Shown one piece after another: positions 36,178-49,606 of a DNA stretch of 64,000 nucleotides. Under the pieces are notes generated by a model. It searched no databases, was not told the DNA's origin, and saw only the letters and a program-made list of their open reading frames with translations. How positions within the stretch are numbered: the stretch's first letter is position 1; the number at the start of each line of letters is the position of its first letter. The stretch is from the NCBI GenBank assembly GCA_022113835.1, contig JAILWY010000026.1:13295001-13359000 (forward strand), read 5' to 3'. This DNA comes from Atopsyche davidsoni (taxonomy: Eukaryota; Arthropoda; Insecta; Trichoptera; Hydrobiosidae). The translations under genes and the position numbers were made by a program.

Positions 36178-36228
36178 GGGCGGGGGAGAGGGAGGGAGAG
36201 GGAGGGAGAGGGAGGGAGAGGGAGAGGG
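36178..36228 (+). repeat. Purine minisatellite (GGAGGGAGAG)n
   Basis: About five copies of a 10 bp all-purine unit in a GC island. The strand asymmetry (pure R/Y) favours triplex or quadruplex structure. Open frames across it on both strands are repeat artefacts. Confidence 0.9.
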
Positions 36229-39200
36229 CACCCCCGCCGGGCCCGCACGAGGCTCCGGGGGACCGGGGATGCTCACTCTCGGGGACACGTGGATGATGTG
36301 GCGCACAATACGCCACTAGTTAATAATGCAAATGTGTAAGCAAGACCACAGGCAAAACAACATAGTTATGAAGGCAACGGCGAATAGTGGATAAATATAA
36401 AAGGATAGAAAAGGGGAAACGACTCAACTTAGAGTGCTCTAACGCAGAGGTCTTGAAGTATTGTATAACTATTAATAAGCATTTTAAAAAGTTAATCGCT
36501 TATTTGCACATTAGTGTTAATGTGTAGGTAGAATTTTCAAATAACATTTGTAAGCCCCTATGCCGAATACTGTATTATAAGCATAGCACTAAGAACTAAT
36601 GTTAATTTAATATATGAAAATATATAAATCAATTTAATATATATTAAATAAATTGACTTCATTTGTTTGTGGTTGATAAGTAACAAAATATCAGCTAATA
36701 AGAATAAAGTGTATCTAAATTTAAACTAAACAGGTACGCACAGGTAATTCCACATAATGGTAAATAATTTTCATTTTATTTATTATCAGAATTATAAGAT
36801 TTACATTACGTCAGCAATTATTCACAATTAACCGACGTGATATCATAAATCAAAGTAAAAGCACTGTTTTAAAATTTTGTTCAAAAATTCTCGTTAAAAA
36901 ATAATAATCCGCAGAGAAGAAATTCCACCCGGGCCGTACCTGCACGTTATAATAAAGTAGAAAAAATGTAGACGGAAATTCCGCACAGGTGTCGCAGGTA
37001 CGGAGCCAGCCGCGGCCCAGCAGACCTCCACGTGTCGAGGCAAGGGAGCTTCTAACACATTTTCGTTACAGAGTGGACTACATAGTTTCGCTTTTACGAC
37101 ATACAGAGAGGCATTTTTTTCATATGTATCTCTGCTAGGAAAATATTTTTCCCCTTGGCGGCCGTTCATTTCGCTAAGTAGCCGCAAGTTTTCTTTCGGC
37201 TAATACTTTGCGGTAATTTCCCAGTACGTTTATTATTTATATTAAATGAAACTGGGAGGAGGAAAGCTTCAGCGAACAAATACATAAGCACCAAATAAGT
37301 TGATGTTGAATAAGTTTTGATTGGCGAACTCCGCTTATTTAATATAAAAAAGAAGAAAATTTACGTAACAAATAAAAGATAGAGATGAACACTTAAGTAA
37401 AAATGTAATAAATATAACGTACAAATAAACGGAAAAAGTATTGATCGTAAAATCGAAACAAATACTATCAAACAAAAAAAAATTATTATAAGACATGTGT
37501 CGATTATTATATATATAAAAATAAAAAGGTTATTGAAAAATGTAATCACATATAAAAAATTGGAGTAGTTGGAAACAACTTCACTACAATATTCAATAGA
37601 CATATACTCTGTATGACAGAGAAACTTTATCGAAGGAAACGAACACGAACAGTCGAAATATCAAGATGTACTACTAAATGTACATTCACATCAAATTATT
37701 CTAGTGTTTCACCTAGATTGTTAGATTATATATTTTTATTGTTTTTAAAATGGTTCCAAACAATTTTAATGGCTGCGCCTAGATTCCCGTCCAATGAGAA
37801 GGCTTTATTCACAACAAAAAAAAAAAAAACCAAATTCCTTAATGACAGAAATAGTGGTCAACGCCCGCAATTGTTAAAAAAAAAATCCATTAAGCAACGT
37901 GCCTTAAGAAAGCTGAAATAAATTGGAACACGCGACTCGCCTTCAGGGGCGGGGGTGGAAATTATGATTTTAATAAATCTCCCCGTGACGTAACGACACG
38001 AGCCCCGGGGCGGGGATTAGCCAGCCAGGGCGGCACTATCCGCCCGCCCTGCTACATTACGCCCAATAAACTATGGGCGGAGGTGCTTTAATGTCGCCCG
38101 TATTGAAATCCGTAACGCCGCCTATTTCATTCTTAATGGCACAGTTGAAAATACTCCACAATGGGCTCATTGTACAAAGTTATAACTATTTTACAAGTAT
38201 AATTGTTGACGAGCAAGTATGGCTGGAAAATTTTAATCATTAATTTGTACTTATGCAGTTAAACCCGAATTTCCCAAATAAACCAAGATTTATATTCACC
38301 TAACCTCGTTTGATAATTGTTATAAGATTACAATAGCAATTAGATAATCAATTTATTTGTATTTAATGAAATATTTTGCTACTATGAATGTAAAGTATTT
38401 ATGACAATTAATGGGTCTCATGGCTACTGTGTTTGACTTATGCCAGTATAATGTATAATAAAATTCCATCAACCTGTAATGCCTTAATTAAAATATCGGA
38501 AAGGATTTAAACCGAGCAAGCTAAAAAATGATTTGTGGAAAAAACGTGAATACAAAATTTTATTACTGTATGATTTCTAAGCCAGCTTTATTTTGTTATT
38601 TATTTCAAAATCAACCGTACAGTTTTACTGGTGCTAAAATTATATAAAACTTTAAGGTATATGAAAACATATCAGAGTAAAATAGTATTATAATAATAAA
38701 TTTAAATATATGAGGCAGGTAGGAGCACAAACTGCCTGTAACGCTGGTAGAGCAAACTAATCGGTGCCACGGCCACTAATTTCCCTGGACGATTCTCTAT
38801 TTCTATCACCCAGTGTGGTGCCAATTGTGACGGGCCGTTAGCACTGTGGAGGTTTCAATTTAATATATAGAAAATATGTATTTTCCCTTTAAAATATACT
38901 CACGATAACACACAGTCCAATAATTCTTTCACTTCTAAAATTTCGCCTCATGATTACGCCATTTATCACAAAAATATGCGAGTTTTGTGTAAGGTATTCA
39001 TATCAAATGAAATATCGCAGGCGTATATACAAATGCACGAAATTGTAAGTCAGCATTTGAACGGCATAACCCATAAACCGAATTATAAATTGAAATATAG
39101 AAGGCAAACGTGTATTCTCTAACTATAATATAAGATATAACAAATTTCGATGATGTAAGCAATATTAAAAAAAAAAAAACAATTAATTTAATAACTCAGT

Positions 39201-40202
39201 AAATCGATGAAAACGAATATGTAAATTACACGAGCTATAAATAAACTGTACCTATGTATTTCAACATAGAAGCATTGCACAACTAAATGGCATTAAACTT
39301 ACCCCATTCATACCGACGCCGATACATTTTTTCAAATGTAGTTTTAATGAATATTTTTTAAAATAGCCTTTAAAACTCATACAAACCTATTATATAATTT
39401 GTTTGTAAGAACAAGTGCGAGTTCGATTAAGCCTATCAATAGCTATTGAATATTTAAAATTTCAACAAACATTTCCCGGAAATAAAACACAATATATTTT
39501 CAATCGCTCACGAGTTACGGCACTGTGGCCGATTGTTTAATTTACTCCGCATTACGCGGCGGTGCCTTATCGAGCCCCGCGACAGGGCAGATAGATCGAT
39601 ACCCCGCCGGCGAGCGCAGGGCATTGCTATCAATAGTCATGCGGCGGGCGCTCCTCCGCTGCACGGCGCCCGCGCGGCCAACAATGTGCGCCACTCGAAC
39701 CCCCCGGAGAGGTCGTGGAGGGGGGAGGGGGGGGGGGGAGGGCCTCTCCGGGGAACGCAACTCTCCGGGTCTTTAAAATGTAGCGAGCCGCGCTCCTGCG
39801 GCGCTAAGCGGACACGTACCCCGGGACGTGCCTCCGTCGCCGCGGATGTGTTTTTTTAATTTTTTATTTATTATAAAAATCACATAGGAAATATTTTATT
39901 CTCAATACAATAAGAAAGAGAGACTTTTGAAGTATAAGTAAAATATTATTTATATATAAAATCTCTAATAAAATCACCCCCGCTCTCCCCCATTCTGTTA
40001 TTTATGCACGGCTGCCATTCTGTATCCTGAGCGTGTGTAAAGGATCGGAAATGGAGTAGTGGACTTGAAATGATTGTAGAATGCTCTGGAAGTACCTTGT
40101 CGGGGTGGGGAGGATGCTGCTATTGTTTCTGTAGCCTGCTGCATAAGAAGTATCAGATCTGAACGCCAGAGCTTTGTAAGGAAAGGGTTTATATATAATA
40201 AC
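36229..40202. other. Intergenic, no gene seen
   Basis: The notable part is a GC island at about 37930-38130 holding GGGGATTA, CAATAAA and TTTAATG homeobox-type sites and TGACGTAA, which looks like a compact enhancer but is unproven. A second island (39520-39850) carries a poly-G/A tract. The 149-residue and shorter frames nearby show no domain. Confidence 0.45.
39718..39742 (+). repeat. G-rich tract
   Basis: GAGG then G-runs interrupted by single A residues, ending in AGGG. It lies in a GC island and is quadruplex-prone. Confidence 0.85.
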
Positions 40203-40276
40203 ACTGGCTCAGCATGTGTATATGCTCAGTGAAATGGTCGCCAACCTCCTCTGAGGAGAGGCAAATGATGAGGAAG
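40203..40276 (-). repeat. Dispersed hairpin repeat, copy D (longest)
   Basis: On the minus strand it reads CTTCCTCATCATTTGCCTCT, then CCTCAGAGGAGGTTGG, then ACCATTTCACTGAGCAT and TGCTGAGCCAGTGTTA. Copy C shares both outer segments. Upstream sequence on the plus strand (about 39990-40200) keeps an open minus-strand frame of 68 codons that reads into the repeat, so the mobile element may extend left to about 39990. No known family is recognised. Confidence 0.75.
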
Positions 40277-43200
40277 AATAAAATATACATGAAATAATTA
40301 AAACAGCTTTAACTAATTGTATAAGTCTAGTTCTTGAATTTGCATTTGAATCTAAACACATAAAACACAGTAATAAGTTAAATAAATGGGTATAATATTA
40401 TTCTATTGTTTCATCTGTAGTCATTATGTGGTGCAGATTTTATAATCAAGAAAAAAATATTTTTAATAAATAGTGCGGCAAAGCATCTATGAACTGTCAT
40501 GAACTGGTCGTAAGCATTGGCTGATAAATCGATGTTTTATTAGTATCAAAAAAGCATTAGTTTCAATCAGTATGATGTGAATTTAACGATATTTAATAAC
40601 TGAAAATCTAATAAACATTGTATTTTGAGAAGACCAAATATGTAACAATCAAACGGACCAATTTATAAGCCAATTTTAATAAACGTAAAATCATAATTAA
40701 ATAATACTAATAAATATTTAAAATGCATTTAAGTGAGAACGCTGTCGGTGAATAAAGTCAACAGGCTGCCATAGTCGAGAGATGTGATTTCAAATTCCAC
40801 CTGTAGATAGTTTTTTTTTCCCGTCGCTTCGTGTACACAATATATTGTAACAGCAAAAACACCTTTTAAATTTCAGGAACGGTGCGGTTTAACTGCAAAC
40901 AAGAACACTATGATTCGGCCCGTCCGTTTTCGTGCATGGCAACAAGTTGACTATTCAATAGATAATTCATACTTTTGGAAAGGAAACGATGACATTCTTT
41001 TGTGTGCATTTAGGCAATGCTTCTCCGCGACTTCCGCTCTGAAAAAAATGTAACTGTAAAGGGCACGAAACTTTATCATAGACACAAATATGTCTATACG
41101 AGCATCATTTTCATGTTTTATTTTTACATTAACCGGAGTAGTTTATAATACTTGAAATATGACAATTATAAAAAAAAAAAATATTACTTTTGACTAGAAA
41201 ATCAACACATTTTACTGAATATTTTTTAAGTATATAAGAATTTCATTTTTAATGCAACATTACACATATTATTTAACTCGGTGACCATTGGAATAAATTA
41301 CAACAACAATTATTGAGATTTCCATGTGAACTTTAGATATGTATGCTGAAGTACGTGGTGATTGTACATTCCGGAGAAGGCTTCGAGGCGGTCGGCCAAT
41401 CTCCAGTAAACACACATTGAAGATTTACAGTTTACAAATATCAACAAAGCGGATATGTTAAATAATATTATACTAACCATTGCAATCACATTAAAATACA
41501 AAAGGTTCCGAGAACGAGTGTGACGTCGGCGGTACAGTGCATGCGAATTATTGTATATTTAGTAGGTGATTTGAATGCATAGGAGTGCTATTCGCGTGCT
41601 TGGCGTGAGTGCCTCAAGACGAATACACTTCGGTCTGCGAGGAGCACAAGTACCGCCGGCGGGACACTAAAGGAACAACACGCAGACGTGACGAAACTTA
41701 TAAAGCGTCCGTTTTATTTCTTCCCAGTCAGCTGTGTTATTATTTCTACAGTTACTTACGGAAAATGTTTTATTATAAGTTTGGTAATTTACGACCGGTT
41801 TTTTCACATCAGAAGCAAAGGACACTTTGAGTTGCTTTTTGCGAGGACGTTGTAAATTACAAGAACTTTGCTGTACATTATTCATATCATAGCTATGTGT
41901 ACACAATAAAGTAAGTATCTAATCTAGAACTTTTGAATACAAAAAATTATATCATGTACAAAATAAAAATGGAAAGTATTTATATACCCTTGCAGTATAT
42001 ACATGAAAAATATATATTATTAGTTTTCTAAAAAGTAATCCGCTACTTTATCAAAAATAATTAACAAAGAAAACCCACGAATCTTACTAATTTATTTCAT
42101 AAAATTTTTCAGTCTTTATAGAAATAATGTACGAAACATTAATTCTGGAAAAAATCTAGACAGGAAAAAGAATTATCCTTAGATTTACACTGAGTTTTAT
42201 TTTAAATCTAAATGATTTCAGACATTTCCATTTGTAATAAATATTTAAAAAAAACACTTCACTAATGTGTTACTTATGATTAAAAAAAGATTATACCGAT
42301 GGAAGAAAATACAGAATAAGCATGAAGTACAACTAATGATTGTTATAAGATTCACGATAAACTCAATCGTGTGCATATAATCGACCACGGCAACCCTGCC
42401 GGTTGGAATGCAGGGAAATCTTAAACCTGCTTGGTACCGGTTTCCATGTTTAGAACTAGGTTTAATTAACAGAACAAATCAACACTGAAATTCAGTGGCG
42501 GTGCTAAATATGTAAGGTAAACACTCGACGGTAAGGGCGCAAGAAGCGGGGTTGCCGAGGGGCTCGAGCCTGTCTGAGGGCAAAATCGTTAGCATAAAAA
42601 CAGACTGTCTGAGCATAATGGGGTAGCGGAGAATACAGCCTACAGGGGAAAAGGAGTCATTTATTATGTGAGATATCCAGTAATTGTGCAGTAATCTACG
42701 TGTATTCTTGGCCTTATTTTTTCGGTAGTATAAGAATGCTTACGATAAATTATTATTTCTTTACTCACTCGAAAAGCAACTGTATAAATTCCTAGTAAAG
42801 CTATTGTTACTGGCATAGTACCAACACTTAAGCCGAGCTATTGCCATCGTATACCGCTCCTATGCTTGAGACAAAATGTATATATTTTCATTTATGAAAT
42901 AGAAGTGCAGCTATTTAGTTTCTATTCGCGTATAAATGGCGAGGACATATCGAAAAATACCCATTACAAGAAACAATGAATACCCGCTATCTAAGCATGT
43001 ATAGTTTTCCAATGTTCAATAAATGTATATATAACGCCATCAATTAAATTTGAATATTTCTCGTGTATTAAAAATCGATTTTCATTATCAAATACCTAAA
43101 TTATTACAAATCTCATATTCTTCTCGAGATATTCAATGTGATTAAGTTTCCCGAAATACCCCATTTACATAACATTTAACTACTTCGATTTGCTCAAAAC

Positions 43201-46200
43201 CTTTCGATATAGAAAATAATTACGCTAATAATTAAGTTTGCGACATTTAGTCGTATTACGCGACTGAGTTGGCCATCATTGCAATTAGTTCGCAAGAAAC
43301 AAAATTTATGTGTTAGTTAATTTCAATCTGCAGCGGGGGCTCGTCTAATCATTAAATAAACACGAACTAGGCGAACGAAGCGACGAACGCAACGAGTAAT
43401 TTAATCACCACCGCCAGCTAGGCCGGCTGGGCGAAACCAAATTAAAAGTAAACAACCAAAAAAATATCGCCCAATTGGTCGTGAAATCGAGATGGCAACG
43501 CCAGGCGAATAGCACCCCATCGGGCGCCCGAGGTGTTTACTGAATTTTCGCATCCAAAATCGATTATAAGGATTGAGATAATTGATAAAAAAATCGGCAG
43601 TATAAATTACCAAACATTACTTTCCTTTATAACAAAAAAAAAAACAGTAGGATATCCGAGAAGTCACTAATATTCTTTGGTGCTGTAATTCGCAGAAGGG
43701 TTGATTAATAATTCAGATTCATATATAATATTGAATCAAGCGAAAAACCATAATAACAAAACCCACAATAGGATTAATTTTGGGCTACATATATTTTATA
43801 AAATACGTTTAATTTATTATGAATAATTCAATTCCCATTTGTCGCTAGAGTTCCGATAATACGATCTGTTGTTTATTTCATCCTAAATACCGAAAAAATT
43901 TACTATGCGAATTAAATGACTATACATACTACTTACTATTTGTTTACGTGTGCAAATTCTAGAAGAAGCATGCTTCCGGATGGCAAGTCTCGGCAGTCAC
44001 CAGACAGCGTCTCACGACCGCGCCGCTAACGAGGCGGGGGCGACAAGTGAGCCGCGGCGTCGCGTCGTGATTATATCGCACTCCAGCAAAATTAGTTTGA
44101 TGAACCTTAGAACGATAGGATGGGATAGGAGAGGATGGCGGGATCCCCCCGTGCTTGACGGAAATATTAACGATGCCGGCAGGACGCCGAGCCGCATGAT
44201 GTGTCACGTCTTGCGAGGCCTGGTGCAAGTAAACCGCCGGCGACACGCAAGCGGAGTTATATTATCAAAAAAACGCACTCTACTGAAATGCACCAGTTCG
44301 CTGACCATTATTATAATTATGTATCACCGAGTATACCAAGTTAAATTTCAGAACAAAAAATCAAATCAGGTAAAGTTGCACGTAATCAATGCGTATTGAT
44401 GTGCCTCCATTTAGTTGATCAAACACTTTGTAAGAATTATATAGTTGCACTTTTATCACGGAACCGAGTGGTTTAGTACTTAAATACTAGTAATTTTCCA
44501 TTAATAAAAGGTCATTTTGGACACAAAAGCACCAGTATAAAATGTTTGACTTTTGCTACCTGCTACGTTTAATCCGGGCGTGTTTAATTAATGCCGACAT
44601 TGCGAAATTATATCGCCGGAGTCTTCCATCAAGTGATGAAACGCAAAGCTGCCAAAAGGGTGCGTTCGCAGTCTAGGATAATATTTTCTAATTTGCAGAA
44701 AGCGCAGCTTATTTCGTTATTAAAATTGCAGGAATGGTGGGAGGGGGGACAAAATATAGGGGTGCCGCGGGTGCTCTCTATACATCCCCCTCCCTGAAAA
44801 CCGCAACACAAATAAGGGCGGAGAAAGGTTTTTACTTTCACGTTTTTCTTCATTGTGAATTCGTTTTTTTATTTGCCAAAGATTTTTTTTATTTTACCCG
44901 CGGTCGTTGTACAAGGATCGAGTGGAATATATTACAAATTTTGGTAGAATAATGAAAATGTAGAAGTTTATTTTCCACGCGGAAACATAATACGATGAGT
45001 ACATAACTTACCGTTTCTAATTTAATATGCACCGAAATATATTTTAAAGCTTCGAGAGGAAGTTGTAGCAAAGAAAATATTTTACAAATAGCTTTGACAA
45101 AAAGTATCATTGTTATAAAATATAAATTTAATACCACAAATCACACACATATAGTTCTATTAAATATATCGTACAATCGGTTAATACCTATATATTTTAG
45201 CAATATTTGATTAAACTCAATATGAAATATTGTTTTGTAGTAAAATGTAGGGATTTATAAAAAAAATATGTTTATAAACCCCCACTTTTCTTGATAACAT
45301 GAAACGTGCCTCTAACAAAATATACTATCGAGTAAAACTAAGTGACTCCAGGGAAAAGCACGCCATTTGAACAGAATCTATGATAAAATTCGATTCAGAA
45401 ATTCTCAAAGAACCTTTTTAAAAGGTTACCTTCACAAAAAAACTACCTGCCTGGATAACTGCACTTCTGGTAAACTTTTTGTTGTAATTATCGGGCTTTA
45501 ATCAAAGACAAGACAGACGGATAAAACAAAAACTGAGGCCATTGAACCAATAAAAATTATATTTTAGATGCTCTTGCAAATTTCTTATGAAAAGCAAATC
45601 CACTGAGAAATATTGACCGCACCTTTTTGACAACACGTGCTGCGTTCATTTACATTGTTTTTTCGTATTTTTAAAAGATATCTCTCAAGATTTCAACACT
45701 ACATAGGAACTCTTCCGAGCCCAGCATATTTTATGCATAAAATAACAATGAATGTAAAAACAGACAAAATACACTTTTATTTCAAAAGTGTTATTAGTTT
45801 CTGCGTCAAAGCGAAAGAGCTTTCATATAACTGTCAAAGTTTTGAGTAGTTTTCAAAAGAGATAAACGATAAAATAACCTGCTCGAAGAACAAAAACTTC
45901 AGCAGGTAGTCGATACTACAAACGAATTTGTTTTCTAATGCGAAATATTATAAAAAAATAAAGAACTTTATGCGTATAAAAACGTAATTTTATTTTTAAT
46001 ATAAGCGTTAAAAAAATTAAATTGATGCTGGTAAATAATATTTATTAAATGTAGATGAAAACAATGATCTCAGCCTCGGAAGTACTTTGAAAATAATTAT
46101 TCACAGTACGTTAAAAATATATGGTCAAACATTTCAAGGTGTTTTAGTTGTGTAAATATTGAACACAAAGTAATTAGTTCGCTAATGAGCTTTCGGGTTT

Positions 46201-46280
46201 TTCCAGCAATTTTCGGCGAAGCTCGGAGCTTTGTAAATATGAGCGAAGTGCACGGCGTCGCCACACGCACGCGAGTAAAG
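40277..46280. other. Intergenic, no gene seen
   Basis: AT-rich with GC islands at about 41540-41690, 42520-42660, 43320-43560 and 43970-44260. The 149-codon plus-strand frame at 43950-44399 overlaps a 95-codon frame on the other strand in the GC-rich island and encodes nothing recognisable. No exon with paired splice signals was found. Confidence 0.45.
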
Positions 46281-46393
46281 GCCTCTACACACGTTGCGAC
46301 ACAACCCGCAACCGACTTGCAATTAGCCAATAAAGGGACGCTATTGGCTGCTTAAAGACCGGTCGCAAGTTGTGTCGCTGCGTGTGTAGAGGC
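46281..46393. mobile_element. Foldback MITE-like element
   Basis: The 113 bp element begins GCCTCTACACACGTTGCGAC and ends with the inverted copy (GTGTGTAGAGGC). Its arms match over about 36 bp with five or six mismatches, through GCGACACAAC and GC(A/G)ACCG. The inner part holds ACTTGCAATTAGCCAATA and GGGACGCTATTGGCT, which pair with each other, so almost the whole element folds back. No ORF is present. No clear target duplication is visible at the edges, so the superfamily is undecided. It shares its inner sequence with 63549-63644. Confidence 0.8.
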
Positions 46394-47079
46394 TTGGCGG
46401 AGTGATTGTGAATCGACGCCCGCCGCACCGCGAAACGGACGAGATTCACGTCTGCTCGTGATTACCTTCCCCCTGGGCTGACAGCACCGGTCCGGTAGAT
46501 TATGGCCCAAAGAAACATAAATCTAACTAGAGCAAGCAGACAATACAGCGGCCAAAAATACACAATACGCTTTGACAACTGAGGTTACTTGTTCAGGTGT
46601 ATTTGAATAACCCATTACTTACACAGTCTGACCCATCGTTCTACATATAGGCATGACTTTATATTGCATTTTTGATTTCGGATCAGTTATCTTAACTGCG
46701 TATCAATACAACAATATTTACTACATTTCTGAAATTGTACTGAATAATTCAAAAATTGGTTTCTTTTTATGTCTACTTTTTATTATATCTATTATATCTA
46801 CTTTACAGTTTTTTTTTAGAGCAACTTCAAAAAAACTGTTTTATTAAGAAAGTCACGAGAGAAATGGTACAAATGTTATGGTTCATTCGGAAGATTTTCG
46901 TGATATTTAAATAATTAGATCATGGTTTTAATAAATATATCAGTATATAAGAAATTCTTGTGATGTTCCACATTTTACGTTTATAAAATTAATCACAAAA
47001 ATATCCTTATTTGAAAAAAAAAAATCAAAATGGAATTCAATCAAGTTCTTTTAGTCAAATTTAAAGCGTCTAACTTAAT

Positions 47080-47081
<2 letters not shown>
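46394..47081. other. Intergenic, no gene seen
   Basis: GC-rich to about 46500, then AT-rich. A 64-codon plus-strand frame at 46653-46847 is hydrophobic because the DNA is T-rich; no other support. Confidence 0.55.

Positions 47082-47166
<85 letters not shown>
47082..47166. repeat. (AT)n microsatellite
   Basis: 85 bp of pure AT dinucleotide. The apparent reading frame of alternating Ile and Tyr across it is an artefact. Confidence 0.97.
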
Positions 47167-47167
<1 letters not shown>

Positions 47168-49556
47168 TATGATTTATTACAAGTGACACAAAATAGTAAG
47201 AATCAAACATTTTGAGAAAATTATCACTTACATAAAACGAATTTCAAGATAATACCGCCAAGTTTCTGCTCACAATTTTACCATTGATAAAATCATGTTA
47301 CATAAAACGATATAAAAAAAGTAACGTACAATGAAGATAGAAGTAAAATGCTCTGAACAGCTCGTTACGTCGGCGGAGGAGATTATGTGGATAGATGCTG
47401 CTATTCCTTTCTCAAAAGGACTCTTGCGACGTCTCTGGGAAAGCTCTCCCTGAACAGTTAGTGTATTCTGCAGACGTCGTGTATATTAAATTACCCCAGA
47501 AACTTGCATCGTCTCAGTGCAGCAAAATTCACTAGAATAACAATGTTATGTATTTGTATATTCAAAACTGCTTGTGAGTAACTACTGTTACGCGACATGC
47601 GCTAATTCCAGCAGTGCAAACTTACAACGGAATCGTTGCTTTACATCACGGCGGGGATTTTATTATATTTAACAACAGCAAAAAATACATTTAAATACCA
47701 CTAACTGGCGCACAGTCGAGGTTTCAGCGTAAGTTTTCAACAAACACAACCCTATTGAGCATGGCAAAAAATGCTTGCCAGCAAATTTCCGATCCCTATA
47801 ACAGTATATCTTTCAGTCTCAGCGTTTCTTTTCGCCGGCAAGGAGCTTATCAAATCCAATACCTCAGATAATCCCCGAGCCCTCCGCGCCCGCCCGGGAA
47901 TATTGGCAAACATTATCGTGGGGGGCAAACACCAATATCGGGGGGCGAGTGCTCCGGGCCCGGGGGCCGCCCCCCGTAACGGCCACCGGGCCACTCGCAG
48001 AGACACCTAAGTGTCCGACAAAGTGAGTGCTAAAATTTATACTGAGATTTGAGAGGGGAGGGGGAGAAACTGCGTCATTAGGTAAACAACAAATTCGGTC
48101 GGGTATTTTGGTATAGTAACTTGGACGGGTCTCCACGTGGATTACCTGCCCGAGGACTGTAGGCACGTGTGTTATCAACGAAATACAAGACTTCATACTT
48201 TTGCACTCAAAACAAGAACAAGAATTATCATTAGCGTCGGTCATTTTATATAAATACTCTCCCGATAAGAGCCTACCCTTTTATGTACCATAAAATTATA
48301 CAACTTTTACAGGTAAACTTGACTCAAGTAAAATAACTACTAAAATAAACACCACGGTAACATTTATCGAATATTTAATTATAAAATTTCAGTGTTAGGA
48401 AAACCATTTACGACTACGCCGTAGCTCGCTTTATTTAAAAGTTAATTGATGAAAAAGCAATCTACAAAACTTGATAGTTCCATTTAAGGAAGATGGAGAG
48501 CATTTACACAAATTAATTACATTAACGAATGACTATGGTAGTTTTAGGGTTGTAAGGGAGGGCGGATTTTGCAGGTGGGCGACCCTCGACAGCCGGAAAC
48601 ACCGGAGGGTGGTTTGCCGAGAGGGCGTGACGGACAAATAATGCTATAGTGGAAAGACACACGAAGCTTCGTATGTGTGTAGGAGGAGTGTAAATTTACT
48701 TATGTTTGTTGAGTAATTAATGCTGGGTAGATTTCAGTTGAATTTCACCAAAACTGTTAATTATTTCACTTGTGATTTGCTTATAGTCTTCTCATAAGCT
48801 TTCAAAACGCTGCACTCTCAGTGCTGAGATTCCTCCGCTCGAGCGGATGGAGTTTCATAAAGGAAATATTTCAGAAACTATCCCGCAAGCTGAGCAGCGC
48901 CACTCAGTTATTTCACTCAGGGCCTCGCTCATAACAAGGGTGTGTTTTACACAAAATCCCATTACCTGGACTTACGCAAAGCGAACATGAATATTTATTA
49001 GGGTACTTCGACAAAGTATCGATTTCGGAATCAATTATCGGTATAAATTTAGTCAAATTTCAGAATAAATTAATTGAAGAGATGTTTAAAATTACCTTGA
49101 AACCAGCCGCCAAATATGTGATGAGCAACAAGTGTTTACTTTTATATATATATACTGTATTCCTCATCCATAATAATCTATGTGACATTCGAGTTTATAT
49201 TGTGTAAATGATGTGAAACTAATAGATAATTGCTTCACACCCGTCTTCCTTGTGCCATTCTTGATGTTTCACTAGTAAACAAAAATATGTAAAGAGTTCT
49301 AATTTATATTATAAATTTATTTCTACTTTATAGAATATAATAATATGCATATTCATTTCCACGAAAAAAAATTACTTTGTTTCATAGCTGCAACCAAGCG
49401 CAGTAAAAATATCGTTATTTCAACAGTTAAACGCAGTAAAGAAAATCTCACATAAAACATAAAAAAATTCTGCAGAAATTCGTTTTAATAAATTATATTA
49501 CGTCCCCGGGGCGTTTATGCTGCTACCTGGAGCGGTAAAAGTATTTAATAAGGAGG
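47167..49556. other. Intergenic, no gene seen
   Basis: A GC-rich island at about 47860-48010 contains GCGCCCGCCCGGGAAT and a GGGCCCGGGGGCC palindrome-rich stretch. Frames are open on both strands across it without domain evidence. Otherwise AT-rich. Confidence 0.5.
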
Positions 49557-49606
49557 GAGAGAGGGCGAGAGGGTGAGAGGGCGAGAGAGTGAGAGGGTGA
49601 GAGGGC
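49557..49606 (+). repeat. Purine minisatellite, 16 bp unit
   Basis: Three copies of GAGAGGGYGAGAGRGT, head to tail, at the edge of a GC-rich patch. The open minus-strand frame of Ser/Leu/Pro repeats is an artefact. Confidence 0.88.

Noticed and set aside
39272..39330. Minus-strand ATG (MYRRRYEWG) followed by a GGG|GTAAGT donor
   Set aside because: No acceptor or promoter-like sequence in front and only nine codons; GTAAGT is common by chance in this composition.
43950..44399. 149-codon plus-strand frame
   Set aside because: Overlaps a 95-codon frame on the opposite strand, low-complexity end, no domain.
45001..45060. Minus-strand acceptor/donor pair around an AT-rich block
   Set aside because: The block is AT-rich with no coding frame; likely a chance pairing.
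47030..47215. 61-codon frame of alternating Ile and Tyr
   Set aside because: Translation of the (AT)n microsatellite.
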